64,000 nucleotides of DNA from Atopsyche davidsoni (taxonomy: Eukaryota > Arthropoda > Insecta > Trichoptera > Hydrobiosidae), in assembly GCA_022113835.1 (NCBI GenBank), contig JAILWY010000030.1, forward strand, positions 248,001 to 312,000, in the 5' to 3' direction. Under the pieces are notes generated by a model that ran no database searches, was not told where the DNA came from, and saw nothing but the letters and a program-made list of their open reading frames with translations. Shown in pieces: positions 11,196 through 21,440 of the stretch. The stretch's first letter is position 1; every line of letters begins with the position of its first letter. The position numbers and the translations under genes were made by a program.

Positions 11196-13899
11196 GTTTG
11201 CAGTCGGAGAGAGAGAGAGGAGAGCGGGGGGGAGGGAGACGGTACAATGACCCCATGCAGATACACCATGCCATAGAGAATTACAAATATTCTTCTGCGA
11301 GTAAAATGAAATGAATGGACGGAGGCTGTGGTGTCCTGCGACTCTCAATACGTGGTCCGCGCGTATTTTTTACCCATGCACAACACATCGTTATAACCAA
11401 ATACAAAAATATTATTTTCAAATCGTACGTATATTACATTTATCATTTATTGTCTTTTAATTTGAATATATATAATACGTGAAAACCTGTCTATTATCTG
11501 AGTCTTCCACTCAAAGGAAAGTCCATTGAGGAGTCCATCCATCTTTCGACCTTTTCTAGTTTAAATTATCCAAGGGTGTTCTTGAAATTAATGAAGGTAT
11601 CCCCATGCTTTATTAACAGACATTATCTGAAAATATCTATCAAAAGGATATGTGTGGCATCGCGGTCCAAACAACGGTGTATGTCATTATATGTGTTTAG
11701 TGCAATATATATTTAATTATTATAAGTGTATTTTTTTGTTTTTAATATAATATGTTTTAAACGTCTTTTGAATTCGCTGCAAACCATTGATGAAGTAACA
11801 ATCAAGCCAGAGCCATCCAGAATTTGCATATTAAATTCACACCGCTAATAAACGTCATTGTTTTCAATGCTTGTTATACTTGCGTTTATTTTTTTCCTGC
11901 CCGGGTGCTGTGGTTGCGGTGGGCGGTAGATTAATCGAGTTTGATGTTTGTTATAATTCGTACAAAACACCGCACTTGATTCGATTTCAGATGTATTTAT
12001 TATATTATATGTATAATACAATCGGTCGAATCTGCTGCGGAGACCGCAGACGAGACCCACGACCATCGCAATTAACCTGTTATGATAATCATTATATATA
12101 TATTTTTAAAAAAGTAATTGATTGATATAAAACTCTTCGTTTAGGATGTGTATAGAAACCCATGTACGCTACCACCTAAGCCACACCTTGTAAGCCCCAC
12201 AATCTACGCATAAGCAGAGTCTTGAATATCAACATCTAGAATTTTTTCACGTAAAGGCCAAAAGGTTGCCAACACCATAATAAATACCATCGCGGCTCCC
12301 GGTGTTGGGTGCACTGCTGTAATTTATGCAGGATGGCGAGCTGTTTATGGTGTTGGCTTCCCGTGGTGCTGGCCCTCGGGCGCCGGAACCAGAACACTTC
12401 TGTAGCTGCCTACACACACTGCCTTCAAAATATAAAAACAACAAAAATAAGAGGACGCTATAGGCTAATCACCGTCCAGTTGTCGGTTGTGTCGCATCGT
12501 GTGTAAGCAGCTTATACCTGCTATTAGCGGTCGACTCTCTTTACTTCCGATATTGAAGTCGACCTCACCAATCAGCCGACATTAACAACCTGTTTAATTT
12601 AGAAAACTTTATTAAGTAGTTTTTCTTTTAATCGTGGTTCATCATGCCTTCATATTAAACCTTGTTTTGAGATCCGCTTCTGTTTGAAAAAAAATAAATT
12701 ATAACACATGCGAAGGAATGCTGATAACTGAAAGTCTCTGATGACTGTAATTTTCTATAGTATTCATAGTTCTTGAATGGTCGGTTAATGGTGTGTGTTC
12801 ATGTGTTTACAAAGGATGGTGTTCCGGTGCTACTGTACTATGACCCAGCCTTTCATTTATATTTTTATACTTTATTATGTTTCTGAAGTTTTTTTAAAAA
12901 AACATCCCAACATAGTGTGTATATTTTTGAGTCATTTGATCATTTAATAAATCCACAATTTTTAACATTTAACCGGTTAGTTATTTTCACATTTCTTTGT
13001 GTGGATTATATATATTGTATTTACAATAAAAATCTCTAAGTATAAACTCACAGGAATTTTATTTTAGCTTTACGAAGTAACTGCGTTTAAAATGTATGCA
13101 CGAATATTAAATACGTAATATTATTCATTTCACGTACCTCAATATGCCGATATGTAGCGAGCCAATAAACATTATGTAAAAACATACATAATCAGAAAAA
13201 TAATCGTACTTAAGCATAAACATATATTTTTGCCACATCCATTGCAAGTATTGCGCAACATATTGCATTATTGCAATTAAAATGCTACAGTATTTGCATA
13301 ATGTATTGACATGAATATAATTTCTATGAAAACTCTATATTATGGCTTTCTAATATTACACTATTGTATTTAATTCAGTAGTCGACTGTTTGCTTTCTGT
13401 TACTCATATATTTAATAAATAATAAAAAATACCTAATATTTTAATTCTTATTTAAATTTAAGGTTGCTTCATTAAACAGCTTCATCCTTGCGTCTTACTA
13501 GCAATGTTTTTAAATTTGATACAGTCAACTAATGTGTTGAATATTTGTATAATTATTATATTTGACAAAATAATTAGCGCTTGCTTCAGGCACATCCGGA
13601 GGTGAAAGAAAAACACTTTAAAATTTCGCAAATTTGTTGCGATGACTTGAACAAATAGATTAAAAAAACTTTACTTGACGGGGAAAAGGCTTACCTTCTC
13701 TTCATTAACGTGTCGAGAGTGACAGGACTTTTTATCTGCGGTCTATTGTATTTTATTTTCTACTATTTATATTTTTATAACATTAAAGTAAGCACACAGT
13801 GATAAATATATTTCGTACTCGTTTCTTTCAAACAAACCTCCATTGCGTCAATGAAAATGTATGTAATATTCACTCACACTGGCTGGATAGGGTCTAGGC
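11196..13899. other. No gene seen; AT-rich DNA
   Basis: No gene is supported. The stretch contains a short GA-rich tract near 11205-11240, a slightly GC-rich block at 12290-12400 open on both strands without any recognised motif, and one copy of the ACCGTCCAGTTGTCGGTTG motif at 12471-12489. Confidence 0.5.
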
Positions 13900-14546
13900 C
13901 AGAGGCTTCCAAACTTTTGGTCCCGTTGACCTCTTGTCGAGTTTTCCTGTTTTTCGTAGAACCCCAAATGTTATTTATACATTTGACCGGATTTTTTGTT
14001 CGTTAAACAGGGGTCCGTTATATCGAGGTTTTACTGTACGTGTTTTTATAAATAAAAACACACAAAATGCAAATATATATATAACATTTATTAAGAAAAA
14101 ATCAATACTTTTAATGGGTCTGATGCTTTGATAGCAAATTTTCTATATTTGGCTTCAAATAGTCAGATTTAACTTTAAATCTCCTTGCCCAGTGATTTCC
14201 AATCTATTTTTTTTATGGCAACCGTACTGAAACCCCTTTCCACGAGGAATGAAGATGGCAAAGCTATCAAAAACCTTCTTGCAATAGTCCATAATGCAGG
14301 ATAAATAGCAGGTATGCCTCTCTGAAGCCAAAATTGCTGATATCCCTTTCTAAACTGCACCTTCAGTTCTCCATTAGTGCTTATTCCGATCAGTTCTTGT
14401 AGTATGACTTCCGATTCTTCAATATCACCGTATGGATTGATAATCCACTATGGTATTTTGGTGATGACCTGCTTAAATGGGATCCACTCTCGTAGACCCC
14501 CATTCACAGTTCATGCACCCCCAATTGACTACTTTGGGAACCTATG
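13900..14546 (-). mobile_element. hAT transposon remnant with perfect 8-bp target duplication
   Basis: The left end CAGAGGCTTCCAAACTTTTG at 13900 and the right end CTTTGGGAACCTATG finishing at 14546 are imperfect terminal inverted repeats. The element is flanked on both sides by GTCTAGGC (13892-13899 and 14547-14554), the 8-bp target duplication expected for hAT elements. Inside, on the minus strand, is a C-terminal hAT transposase fragment (14143-14360). At 647 bp it is an internally deleted derivative that cannot move on its own. Confidence 0.9.
14143..14360 (-). pseudogene. hAT transposase, C-terminal dimerisation region
   Basis: The minus-strand frame reads IYPALWTIARRFLIALPSS followed by FLVERGFSTV. 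This is the conserved core of the hATC dimerisation domain found at the C-terminus of hAT transposases (Y-P-x-L-W ... P-S-S-x-x-V-E-R-G-F-S). After IDWKSLGKEI the frame stops, but a DLKLNLTIFEAKYRKFAIK-like continuation can be read across a frame change toward 14143. The catalytic DDE core and BED zinc finger are missing. It belongs to the 13900-14546 element and is broken. Confidence 0.85.
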
Positions 14547-14681
14547 GTCTAGGCGTAACGTAGACTGTAGCAGTTTTCATTTTTTTGTTGTTGTTGTTAT
14601 GAATGTCTGGGACCAAACCAGATTTATCTCGCCGTTTCACGTATGAATCAATTATCTAGACAGTTTCATTGTTCTTACATT

Positions 14682-15023
14682 TTAGTTCATGATTTTATAG
14701 AGCTTACGTGCTTCTAATGAAATATTTATTCCATTTTTATCTGGCGAAGAATCCGCGCAACTCTTGCTTCTCGAGTGATTATCTGATGCAGACGAAATGC
14801 GTCTCCTGCATTTGAGTGAAAAGCATTTCCTCGCATGCGCTCCGCAGCATGACGCCTCTTCCCATTCTCCGAGAAGGAAAGTCCGTGAGAAGTCATCAGC
14901 ATTCCTGTGCTCTTCGCCCACAGTTGCAGTGCCCGTCTTCCCACGGTAATTAAGCCCTAATGTTGGCGCACAATGCCTCCGGGCATGGCGGTCTGTTTTT
15001 CTTGAGCATTGTTCAAACAGCAC
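14682..15023 (-). other. Unrecognised 113-codon open frame in a GC-richer block
   Basis: A 113-codon minus-strand frame overlaps a second minus frame of 72 codons (14726-14944), and both avoid stops through a GC-richer block. Neither translation shows a known domain. It begins about 130 bp beyond the end of the hAT remnant. It may be an exon of an unknown gene or non-coding sequence that happens to be open, so coding status is not claimed. Confidence 0.25.
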
Positions 15024-15050
15024 CGTCTCGATAAATTATAATTAAAATTA

Positions 15051-16385
15051 TGAATAATCAAGCAAGTCGGCACTTCAAACAAAGGGGGAAATCTATTCAA
15101 CGAAGCTCAAATGCTGAACTCTCTTTGATTGATATCGTTTTCTGTTGTTCAATACTTGTTGACATTAAAGGTATTGAAACTTTTTTGTATGTCCATTCAT
15201 CAAATAAAAAAAACCCTTTTGTAAACTTACTATTAACTGGAATCTTATACCATCGGTACATAGAATATTTATACTCGAGTGTATTGTTTATATATACATT
15301 TAATAAATATTGTTTAGTGATTTATTAACTACAATGATTACTCAAAGAATATGCGAACCTTTTCTTTGATGATTTGTTATGTTATTTCCCTGCTAGAGAT
15401 GTCGAAAACTACCTCAAATAGCTCCTTTGTGTATGGCGTATGCGCAAATAATCGCGTTATCCTTCTTGTTTCTGAACAATCAACCAATATATATAAAATA
15501 AATAAAAAAACAATCAATAGTTAATTGTTAAAAGTAATTTATAAGCGTTGATGCAAAAGGCTGTTTACACGAAGCTATTTTTCAGTTTTCATGAAGCCAA
15601 TATCAATATGATATTATTATATTCATTCACTGTGTTTTTAAGGTGTAGAGTGGTGTGACTTATTTTTATAATAATTAATATATATGTTTTTCTTATTTTC
15701 AGGTAAGTGGAAGCAGCTGTATTAATTTATTACAAAAATCCTGCAAAACTGGTTTTCTCGGAACATGTGAGTTTGTTTAGTTATTTTAATTATTATATTA
15801 TCTTATCGCGAAGTCTCTATGAATATTCTATATAATATAGTAGACTTATATTGACTGAAAAATCCATATGTCCAAATGGTTAATGTTTACTATGACTAAA
15901 TAATCATGAATCAATGCAGTTTGCGTTTTTATAACTTTTATACCTGAACACAACGTTAAACAAATATCTGTGTATAGTAAAATTATAATATCAATAAATC
16001 ACGGTTTATTATATATACAAATGACTGCATATGGATTTTCTAATTAAATAATATTACATTGTATTAAATTACCAATGTTTTAAATACACAATTAAATTTG
16101 ATCAGGCTTTAAAAACACGGACTTTGCAGTATCACTGTTTTAGATTAAATTAAGATCGCTAAGTGGAATTTGTATCGCGTTATGCGTTGATTTAAACAAT
16201 GGGACACTTCCCATCAATCTGACCGGAGCAAAACGGTTCCATTGTTGCCATAATTCTACACAAAACGATAAAAAATAATGGCGACTATTTGCTATTCGAA
16301 TGCAGTGATACCAACACTGCGCACATTCTAATATCTGATATTCACTCTGCGGCGCAAAGAAATCCCCCTTTGTGTGCATTTGGAG
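15051..16385. other. No gene seen; AT-rich DNA
   Basis: No supported gene. Two frames (15050-15328 plus and 16140-16379 minus) are open but have no recognisable motif. The second ends right where the hAT element at 16386 begins. Confidence 0.5.
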
Positions 16386-16613
16386 CAGTGGCTCTCAAAC
16401 TCATTTGGCCCACGGACCCCGTTTCATAGTCAAAACTTGCCTACTTGGAGAAAAACTACGTAAATTTATATTATAGACTAGTTGGTGCAAGTATCGACTG
16501 TATTAACCTACCTGACTCACCGCGATGCCTGTTATTATTTGTACTAGAAATGTAGCCCGTCATAAAATGACGTATTCGATGAACGATGCAATAGTGTTTG
16601 AACATATGTTTGG

Positions 16614-16838
16614 CTAACAATTAGATGAATTTAATTTTGTACACATATATTTTGAATAACCGGATATTAATTTCGAAAGCAAAGGCATTCTAGGAAATAT
16701 CACATTTCGTGTCACAAACAACGAATCACTTTCACTGCACTGTTCTTTATTAGATGCAGTCTTTATCACGTTCAATTGTGCTATTCTTTTTAAATTACGT
16801 TTGCTGTGCTTAGACGGTGTTATATTTTTAGGAGGCAT
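16614..16838 (-). CDS. Short open frame inside the Helitron, possible truncated ORF start
   Basis: A 74-codon frame in the sense direction of the Helitron begins MPPKNITPSKHSKRNLKR, a basic start, and ends before the 3' hairpin. Helitron proteins often have a basic N-terminus, but no Rep motif is present, so a truncated N-terminal piece is only a guess. It is absent from the shorter copy at 44880-45115. Confidence 0.25.
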   Translation of the reverse strand: MPPKNITPSKHSKRNLKRIAQLNVIKTASNKEQCSESDSLFVTRNVIFPRMPLLSKLISGYSKYMCTKLNSSNC

Positions 16839-17145
16839 TTTAAGTTATTAATGATGTGATTAATAATTTCTAACTCAACTAAAAAATAAAATTGGTACTT
16901 GTGTCAAGCTGACATAAACTGAAAATTTCTTAAAAGCATCATATTTTGTTTTTTTGTAAAAATTCTAAATTTGAAATTCTCGCTGTGAACAACAGAATCA
17001 TATAATTTGTACATAAAGCATATTTGATAGTTTTATTTAATTAGTTTATTCCTATCGTCTTGAAATTCGGCACATAACTGCAAAACGTGCAAAAAATCAG
17101 CGTTGTATCTTTTAAGATATTCTATAGAGAACAAAAAATGAAACA

Positions 17146-17166
17146 TACACACACACACACACACAC
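17146..17166. repeat. (AC)n microsatellite
   Basis: An uninterrupted run of AC dinucleotides lies just inside the 5' end of the Helitron copy at 16544-17185. The other Helitron copy has a TGTATG-type repeat at the corresponding place (about 44905-44932), so the position is inherently repeat-prone. Confidence 0.9.
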
Positions 17167-17690
17167 TGGCTATTATTATATTAGATTTTATGCACCTGTC
17201 TATATTTATATTTTACTTAGAACGTAAAAATCGTTAATAATGTATTCATTGTTATTTATTTTAACTTCCATATTAATAAAAATGTATCACAATTTTTTTA
17301 TTTTATATTAAACCTTGCGCGGATCCCCTGACGTTGTTCAGGGACCCCCAAATCGATTTCTATTTTCTAAGGACCCCCTGAATGATCCCTGGGGTCCGTA
17401 GGGACCACTTTGAGAAACACTGATATGGAGCTTCGCAATATTTCTCTTGGCGTAAACCAAAGACGCGCTATTGTATTACCGTCCCGTGTCGACTGTCAGT
17501 GAGAACATCTCGGAGCAATCTGAAACTTTCTAGAGCGATTTTAATCTCGGCGATGGAAATTTTTGTTTTCACTCCGCAGTCCTCGTCTCGTCTCCATCCC
17601 GGGACTCGAACAATGGCACGTCGGGCCGCCGGGGCTCAGGAAGTTTACCGTTTTTATTGATGAGCTGCATCCGTGCCGGAGGCTGCTGTA

Positions 17691-17814
17691 CGCGGTGTTT
17701 TGAAACACGCTGTATCCTTCGAAATGAGAGGAGTACAGCGGTGCTTTGAACTTCGCTGTACCCTTCGAAATGAGGGGAATACAGCGGTGCTTTGAAACTT
17801 GTTGTACCCTTCGA
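17691..17814. repeat. Minisatellite, left half (46-47-bp units)
   Basis: Units of the form CTTCGAAATGAGAGGAGTAC followed by AGCGGTGCTTTGAA and a TGTACC ending repeat from about 17691, with clear unit starts at 17717 and 17763. The array is interrupted at 17815 by a SINE-like element and resumes at 18117. Confidence 0.8.
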
Positions 17815-18116
17815 TTCTCCGCTCTACCCATTATGTTGCTTGTGCATGACTGCCTCAATAAACCCTGAGCGTGTGTAAAGGATCGGTAATGGAGTAGTGG
17901 ACTGGAAATACTTATAAGCTTGCTGCAGAGCTTTGCAAGGAAAGGATTATATAATAATTCTATTGGGCAGCAGCGGTATAAAACTGCGGTGTAGAAGAAC
18001 CCAGGGTCTACACTATTTTCTCCTTAGAAAACCATGAAAACTGGCTCAGCATGAGTACATGCTCTGTGAAATGGTCGCCAACCTCCTCTGAGGAGAGGCA
18101 CATGATGAAGAAGAAG
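17815..18116 (+). mobile_element. SINE-like repeat, copy 3, inside a minisatellite
   Basis: This copy has the same head-to-tail structure as the element at 2619-2928, including GGATCGGTAATGGAGTAGTG, GGATTATATAATAATTC, CTGGCTCAGCATGAG and the final CATGATGAAGAAGAAG tail. It is about 302 bp long. Minisatellite units lie on both sides and can be rejoined at the TTCG / CGAAA junction, so this is an insertion into a pre-existing array and both element ends are defined to within a few bases. Confidence 0.8.
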
Positions 18117-18237
18117 TACGAAACGAAATACACCGAAGTTTTGAAACTAATTTAATCCTTCGAAATGAGAGAAATACAGCGGTGTATTGAAACTTGTTGT
18201 ATCCTTTGAAATTAAAGAAATACAGCGGATAATACAA
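18117..18237. repeat. Minisatellite, right half
   Basis: The array continues after the SINE-like insertion with units such as CCTTCGAAATGAGAGAAATA followed by CAGCGGTGTATTGAAACTTG, then decays near 18237. The units are more diverged than those in the left half. Confidence 0.75.
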
Positions 18238-20169
18238 ACGGACGTTTCAAACAAAAAAAAAATAAACAGTTAATTAATAGAATGTGCCCAAAATGGCTTG
18301 TAAACTATAATAGTAATGAATAATAAAATACATTTGTTTATAATTTATATAATCAAAATTCTCAATAAGCTCACAGAAAATAAATTCGAAGTTCTAAATA
18401 AATTGTTGTGCCAATCTATTATTTATACACAAAGACTGCCCGCGGCAATGTTTAGAGTTTTTTTGACCTCGATTAATATTTCATATTTTAAAATAACAAT
18501 TTATTGGTTTTGTATAACATAAATTTGTAGTACTCCATATTTCAACAACAAATATAAAAAGCCTAGATATCAATCATTTCTGTTAGTAAACACTTTCGTC
18601 AAAAACTGATCGTAGTCTCGTAACCATTTGGTTATTAATGTTTGCTGTTTTATGTAAACGTATATTAAAGAATCTCTCAGAAGACTCTTATATCTATGAC
18701 TCAGTACTCATACAGTAATGTAATCGATTCATCCGTGAAACGACGAGATAGGTCTTCGGGATTTGAGCGTACACCATTATTCTAGTCAATAGGACCATAT
18801 ATAATTTTACACAGCGGAAATATAAATCGGTATACGCATGTATGAAACCGACATACTTAACAAGACAGTAAAATATAATCAAATAAAAAATTAATGAACT
18901 GCCGAATTATAACTCACGACAGTTTCTTGCTACCATTTTTGTGGATATTTATTTATTTTTCTGTATTCAGTCTCAGTTCCGGCATTAAAAATTTATTGTA
19001 TTCAATACTGTGGAATTTTTCGTTGACATAACCTGTGGGTGCATGTTTATAGAATTGATTGTATTTTAATGAAAGAATTATACATTAATTGCCTCCTAAT
19101 GACGTAAACCACAATTATTTATGTCGCTTTGCATATAGCGTGTAAAATATAAATTAAAAAATTACGCAATACGTTTTTGCTAATATTCTCACTCGGGGTT
19201 CTTAAATATTTTGTAATTTTATTTAGGTTACCATTACGTGCCAAACGACAATTATGAAATGTCTGAGGAGTGTGAGAATAAATGAAAATTTAATATATCT
19301 TCAATATTCATTAAATTTATAATTGACGTCATGTAATTATTTAAAACGTAAATTACAAATAACACACAACGACTACGCGTTTGATTTTCATATGAGAAGT
19401 ACTGCTCAGATAACCCACGTCTTGTGAAGCAAGTCTTATTAATATTTCGATATCTTGTCATCGCAATGATTATATGTAAAAAAAATAAAAAATCAATCAC
19501 TAACTTTATCAACAATACAGCGAAAATTGCTTAGTTTAAAATTTTTACATTTAAAGGGTAAGTATATAATCGAATACATCAATAGTTTTTTTCATAACTT
19601 TACGTCACCACGATTAAACTGTATAATTTCAGATTTGATATACATAATGAGTATCTTCTTACCAATTGTAGATACATGTTATTAAAGTAATTAAAAATAT
19701 GAAACTGCTTTCTTTCTTGTGTGTATTAAGAAATACTTCTTTTGTGGTGTTGTATTTTTATTCTCCCATCACAAGTGTCTTGCAGGCCCTCCCACAAAGA
19801 TAATACGCTATTCTGTTGAATACTTCACTATTTATGGTTTTGGGAAAAATTCCCGGCCCACTGTAGCGGCCATGTTGATTCATCGCTCTGTTTTTTAGAT
19901 TCTGGTGGCTTTGGTATATGAGACAATTTCAAAATACGCTATCTCGTTTCATATCAGTTTCTGTCTTTGTTTCTTTCCGCGACAATAAAATTCTAAAAAG
20001 TGGGTCCGTTCCCAGGTTTCTTCACTCAGTTCAGATTGACGTAATGATTCTACACCTCGAAAGGAAAATAAAATAAAAGAAATAAGTACTAATTATGCTA
20101 GAGTTAAATAAAATAATCAAAGTCACATAGAACGTGTGGCTCGTTATAAAATCTAGGAAGTAGCTTATA
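18238..20169. other. No gene seen; AT-rich DNA
   Basis: No gene is supported. It contains one of the best copies of the dispersed motif (GATTCATCCGTGAAACGACG, from 18726). Open frames in this stretch are AT-driven and lack motifs. Confidence 0.55.
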
Positions 20170-20706
20170 CAGGGTGTCCAAAGAGAGTATCGGGTATTTG
20201 TTAGTTCAGTAAAATAAAAACTACTAGTAATTTAGTTTTTTTTTTTATTGTTGATTATAAGAATACAAAATGGAAAATTATTTTTAAAAAAATGACATTA
20301 TCCAAATAGTGACCATTACGCTGCTGGAACTCTTCTAACCTGGAACAAAGATTGCTGATAATAGCCCTCGATATTGCTGCTATTTCTGACCTGATGTTTT
20401 GTTTCAATTCCGTTAGGTTCATCGGATTATTCTCATAAACCCTACTTTTAAGGTATCCTCATACGAAATAGTCAAGAGGGCTAAGGTCGGGGCTTCTGGG
20501 AGGCCAGTTGATGTTACCTTTACGTGAAATGACCTTATTAGGGAATAATTCGTTAACAGCTTCAATTTATTGATTGGATGTATAGAAAGTGGCGTCTTGT
20601 TGGAACCACATTTTTGGGTTGAAACCTTGAAACCCAAAAATTTTCGCAGCATATCGCAATAACGATCACTATTCACATTCACCCGATACTCTTTTTGGAC
20701 ACCCTG
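20170..20706 (-). mobile_element. Internally deleted Tc1/mariner-superfamily element
   Basis: The ends CAGGGTGTCCAAAGAGAGTA at 20170 and TACTCTTTTTGGACACCCTG finishing at 20706 form terminal inverted repeats of about 26 bp. Both are flanked by TA, the target duplication of this superfamily. At 537 bp the element keeps only the 3' half of the transposase gene, on the minus strand (20255-20611). Confidence 0.9.
20255..20611 (-). pseudogene. DDE transposase fragment (Tc1/mariner superfamily)
   Basis: The minus strand from 20611 reads MWFQQDATFYTS, then after a nonsense codon GNINWPPRSPDLSPLDYFV, then after a second nonsense codon GYLKSRVYENNPMNLTELKQ. The F-Q-Q-D aspartate and the W-P-P-R-S-P-D-L-S-P-L-D-Y-F block are the second and third catalytic regions of the DDE fold in this superfamily. 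The stop between V and GYLK replaces a residue that is usually tryptophan. The N-terminal DNA-binding part and first aspartate are deleted. The copy is dead. Confidence 0.88.
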
Positions 20707-21249
20707 TACACTTTACTGCTGTATTCAACTTGAAGAGCGGAAGACACTTAAGCTCAGATAAGGTAACGAAGAGGCTACTAACGCAGAAGATTGGCAGATA
20801 ACCAAGCACTTTCTTAATCAATTAGAAAATCCTTCAACTGTGCTTGGTTTGTGAATTCATATTACTTTACACAGATAAATCGCTGAAATCAGCACCAGAG
20901 AGAATTTTTTTTTAGCCTGAAAACATTTCATAGCTTTAATTAAGCGTTATTCGCAACATAACTCTATAATCTAAATACCAACTCCTACGTATATCCATAC
21001 CGGAAGATATCTCTAAACTAGTCACATATTTTTACCTACCTGCAAATTCCTTTGCAACCTTCTACTATTGCATGGGGTCCTCGTTCTCTGGTTGTTTTAG
21101 TTTGGATGTCTTCCGGTCGTGGTATCTGTTTACTGTTGTAAAAGCTACAAGCTCTGTAACGTCAAGTAACAACCTATATTCCCCGATACCTGCAGGCTCC
21201 TAATTATGTTATAACAAGACGTTGTAAGATACACTCAGTAAATAATCTG

Positions 21250-21440
21250 GTTTGTTGGCTCAGTGGTTAGATTGTCGGCTCCAAAGTCAAGATTTTAGAA
21301 TCATGATAGCATCGCTGCAGTATTTGATGTTGATATTGCGTGTCCCAGCCTCAAACCTGGCTTGAGCATCGGGTTTTTTCAGGTCTGAAACCTTATCGTA
21401 GTCTTGCTTGTCTGGAGTTTGTTTGAGTAATTTCTATGAA
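21250..21440 (+). repeat. tRNA-related SINE remnant
   Basis: TTGGCTCAGTGGTTAGATTG at 21255 resembles a tRNA A box. GATTTTAGAATC at 21291-21302 sits where a degenerate B box would be. The following sequence (TCAGGTCTGAAACCTTATCG near 21380) has no coding content. There is no closed acceptor stem, so this is a SINE or tRNA pseudogene rather than a tRNA gene. Another A-box-like fragment (GTTCAGTGGTTAGCAG) occurs near 51121. Confidence 0.5.

Larger units (their letters stand above)
16544..17185 (-). mobile_element. Helitron, 642 bp, internally deleted
   Basis: On the minus strand the element begins TCTAATATAATAATAGCC at 17185 and ends in CTAG at 16547-16544. Ten bases before CTAG is a hairpin with 6-bp stems (CGTCAT, three-base loop, ATGACG; 16558-16572). 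It lies between a host A and T with no target duplication. These are the diagnostic Helitron features: 5' TC, 3' CTRR, a subterminal 3' hairpin and A^T insertion. The same ends occur in the copy at 44880-45115. It is inserted in the hAT element 16386-17422, so it is the younger of the two. No Rep or helicase domain was recognised. Confidence 0.88.
16386..17422. mobile_element. Non-autonomous hAT element split by a Helitron
   Basis: The left end CAGTGGCTCTCAAACTCATT at 16386 and the right end ACCACTTTGAGAAACACTG finishing at 17422 are inverted repeats of the hAT type. Flanking 8-mers ATTTGGAG (16378-16385) and ATATGGAG (17423-17430) match at 7 of 8 positions. Positions 16544-17185 are a later Helitron insertion. 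Without it the hAT element is 395 bp, too short to encode a transposase. Several GGACCCC-type blocks lie near both ends. Confidence 0.85.
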
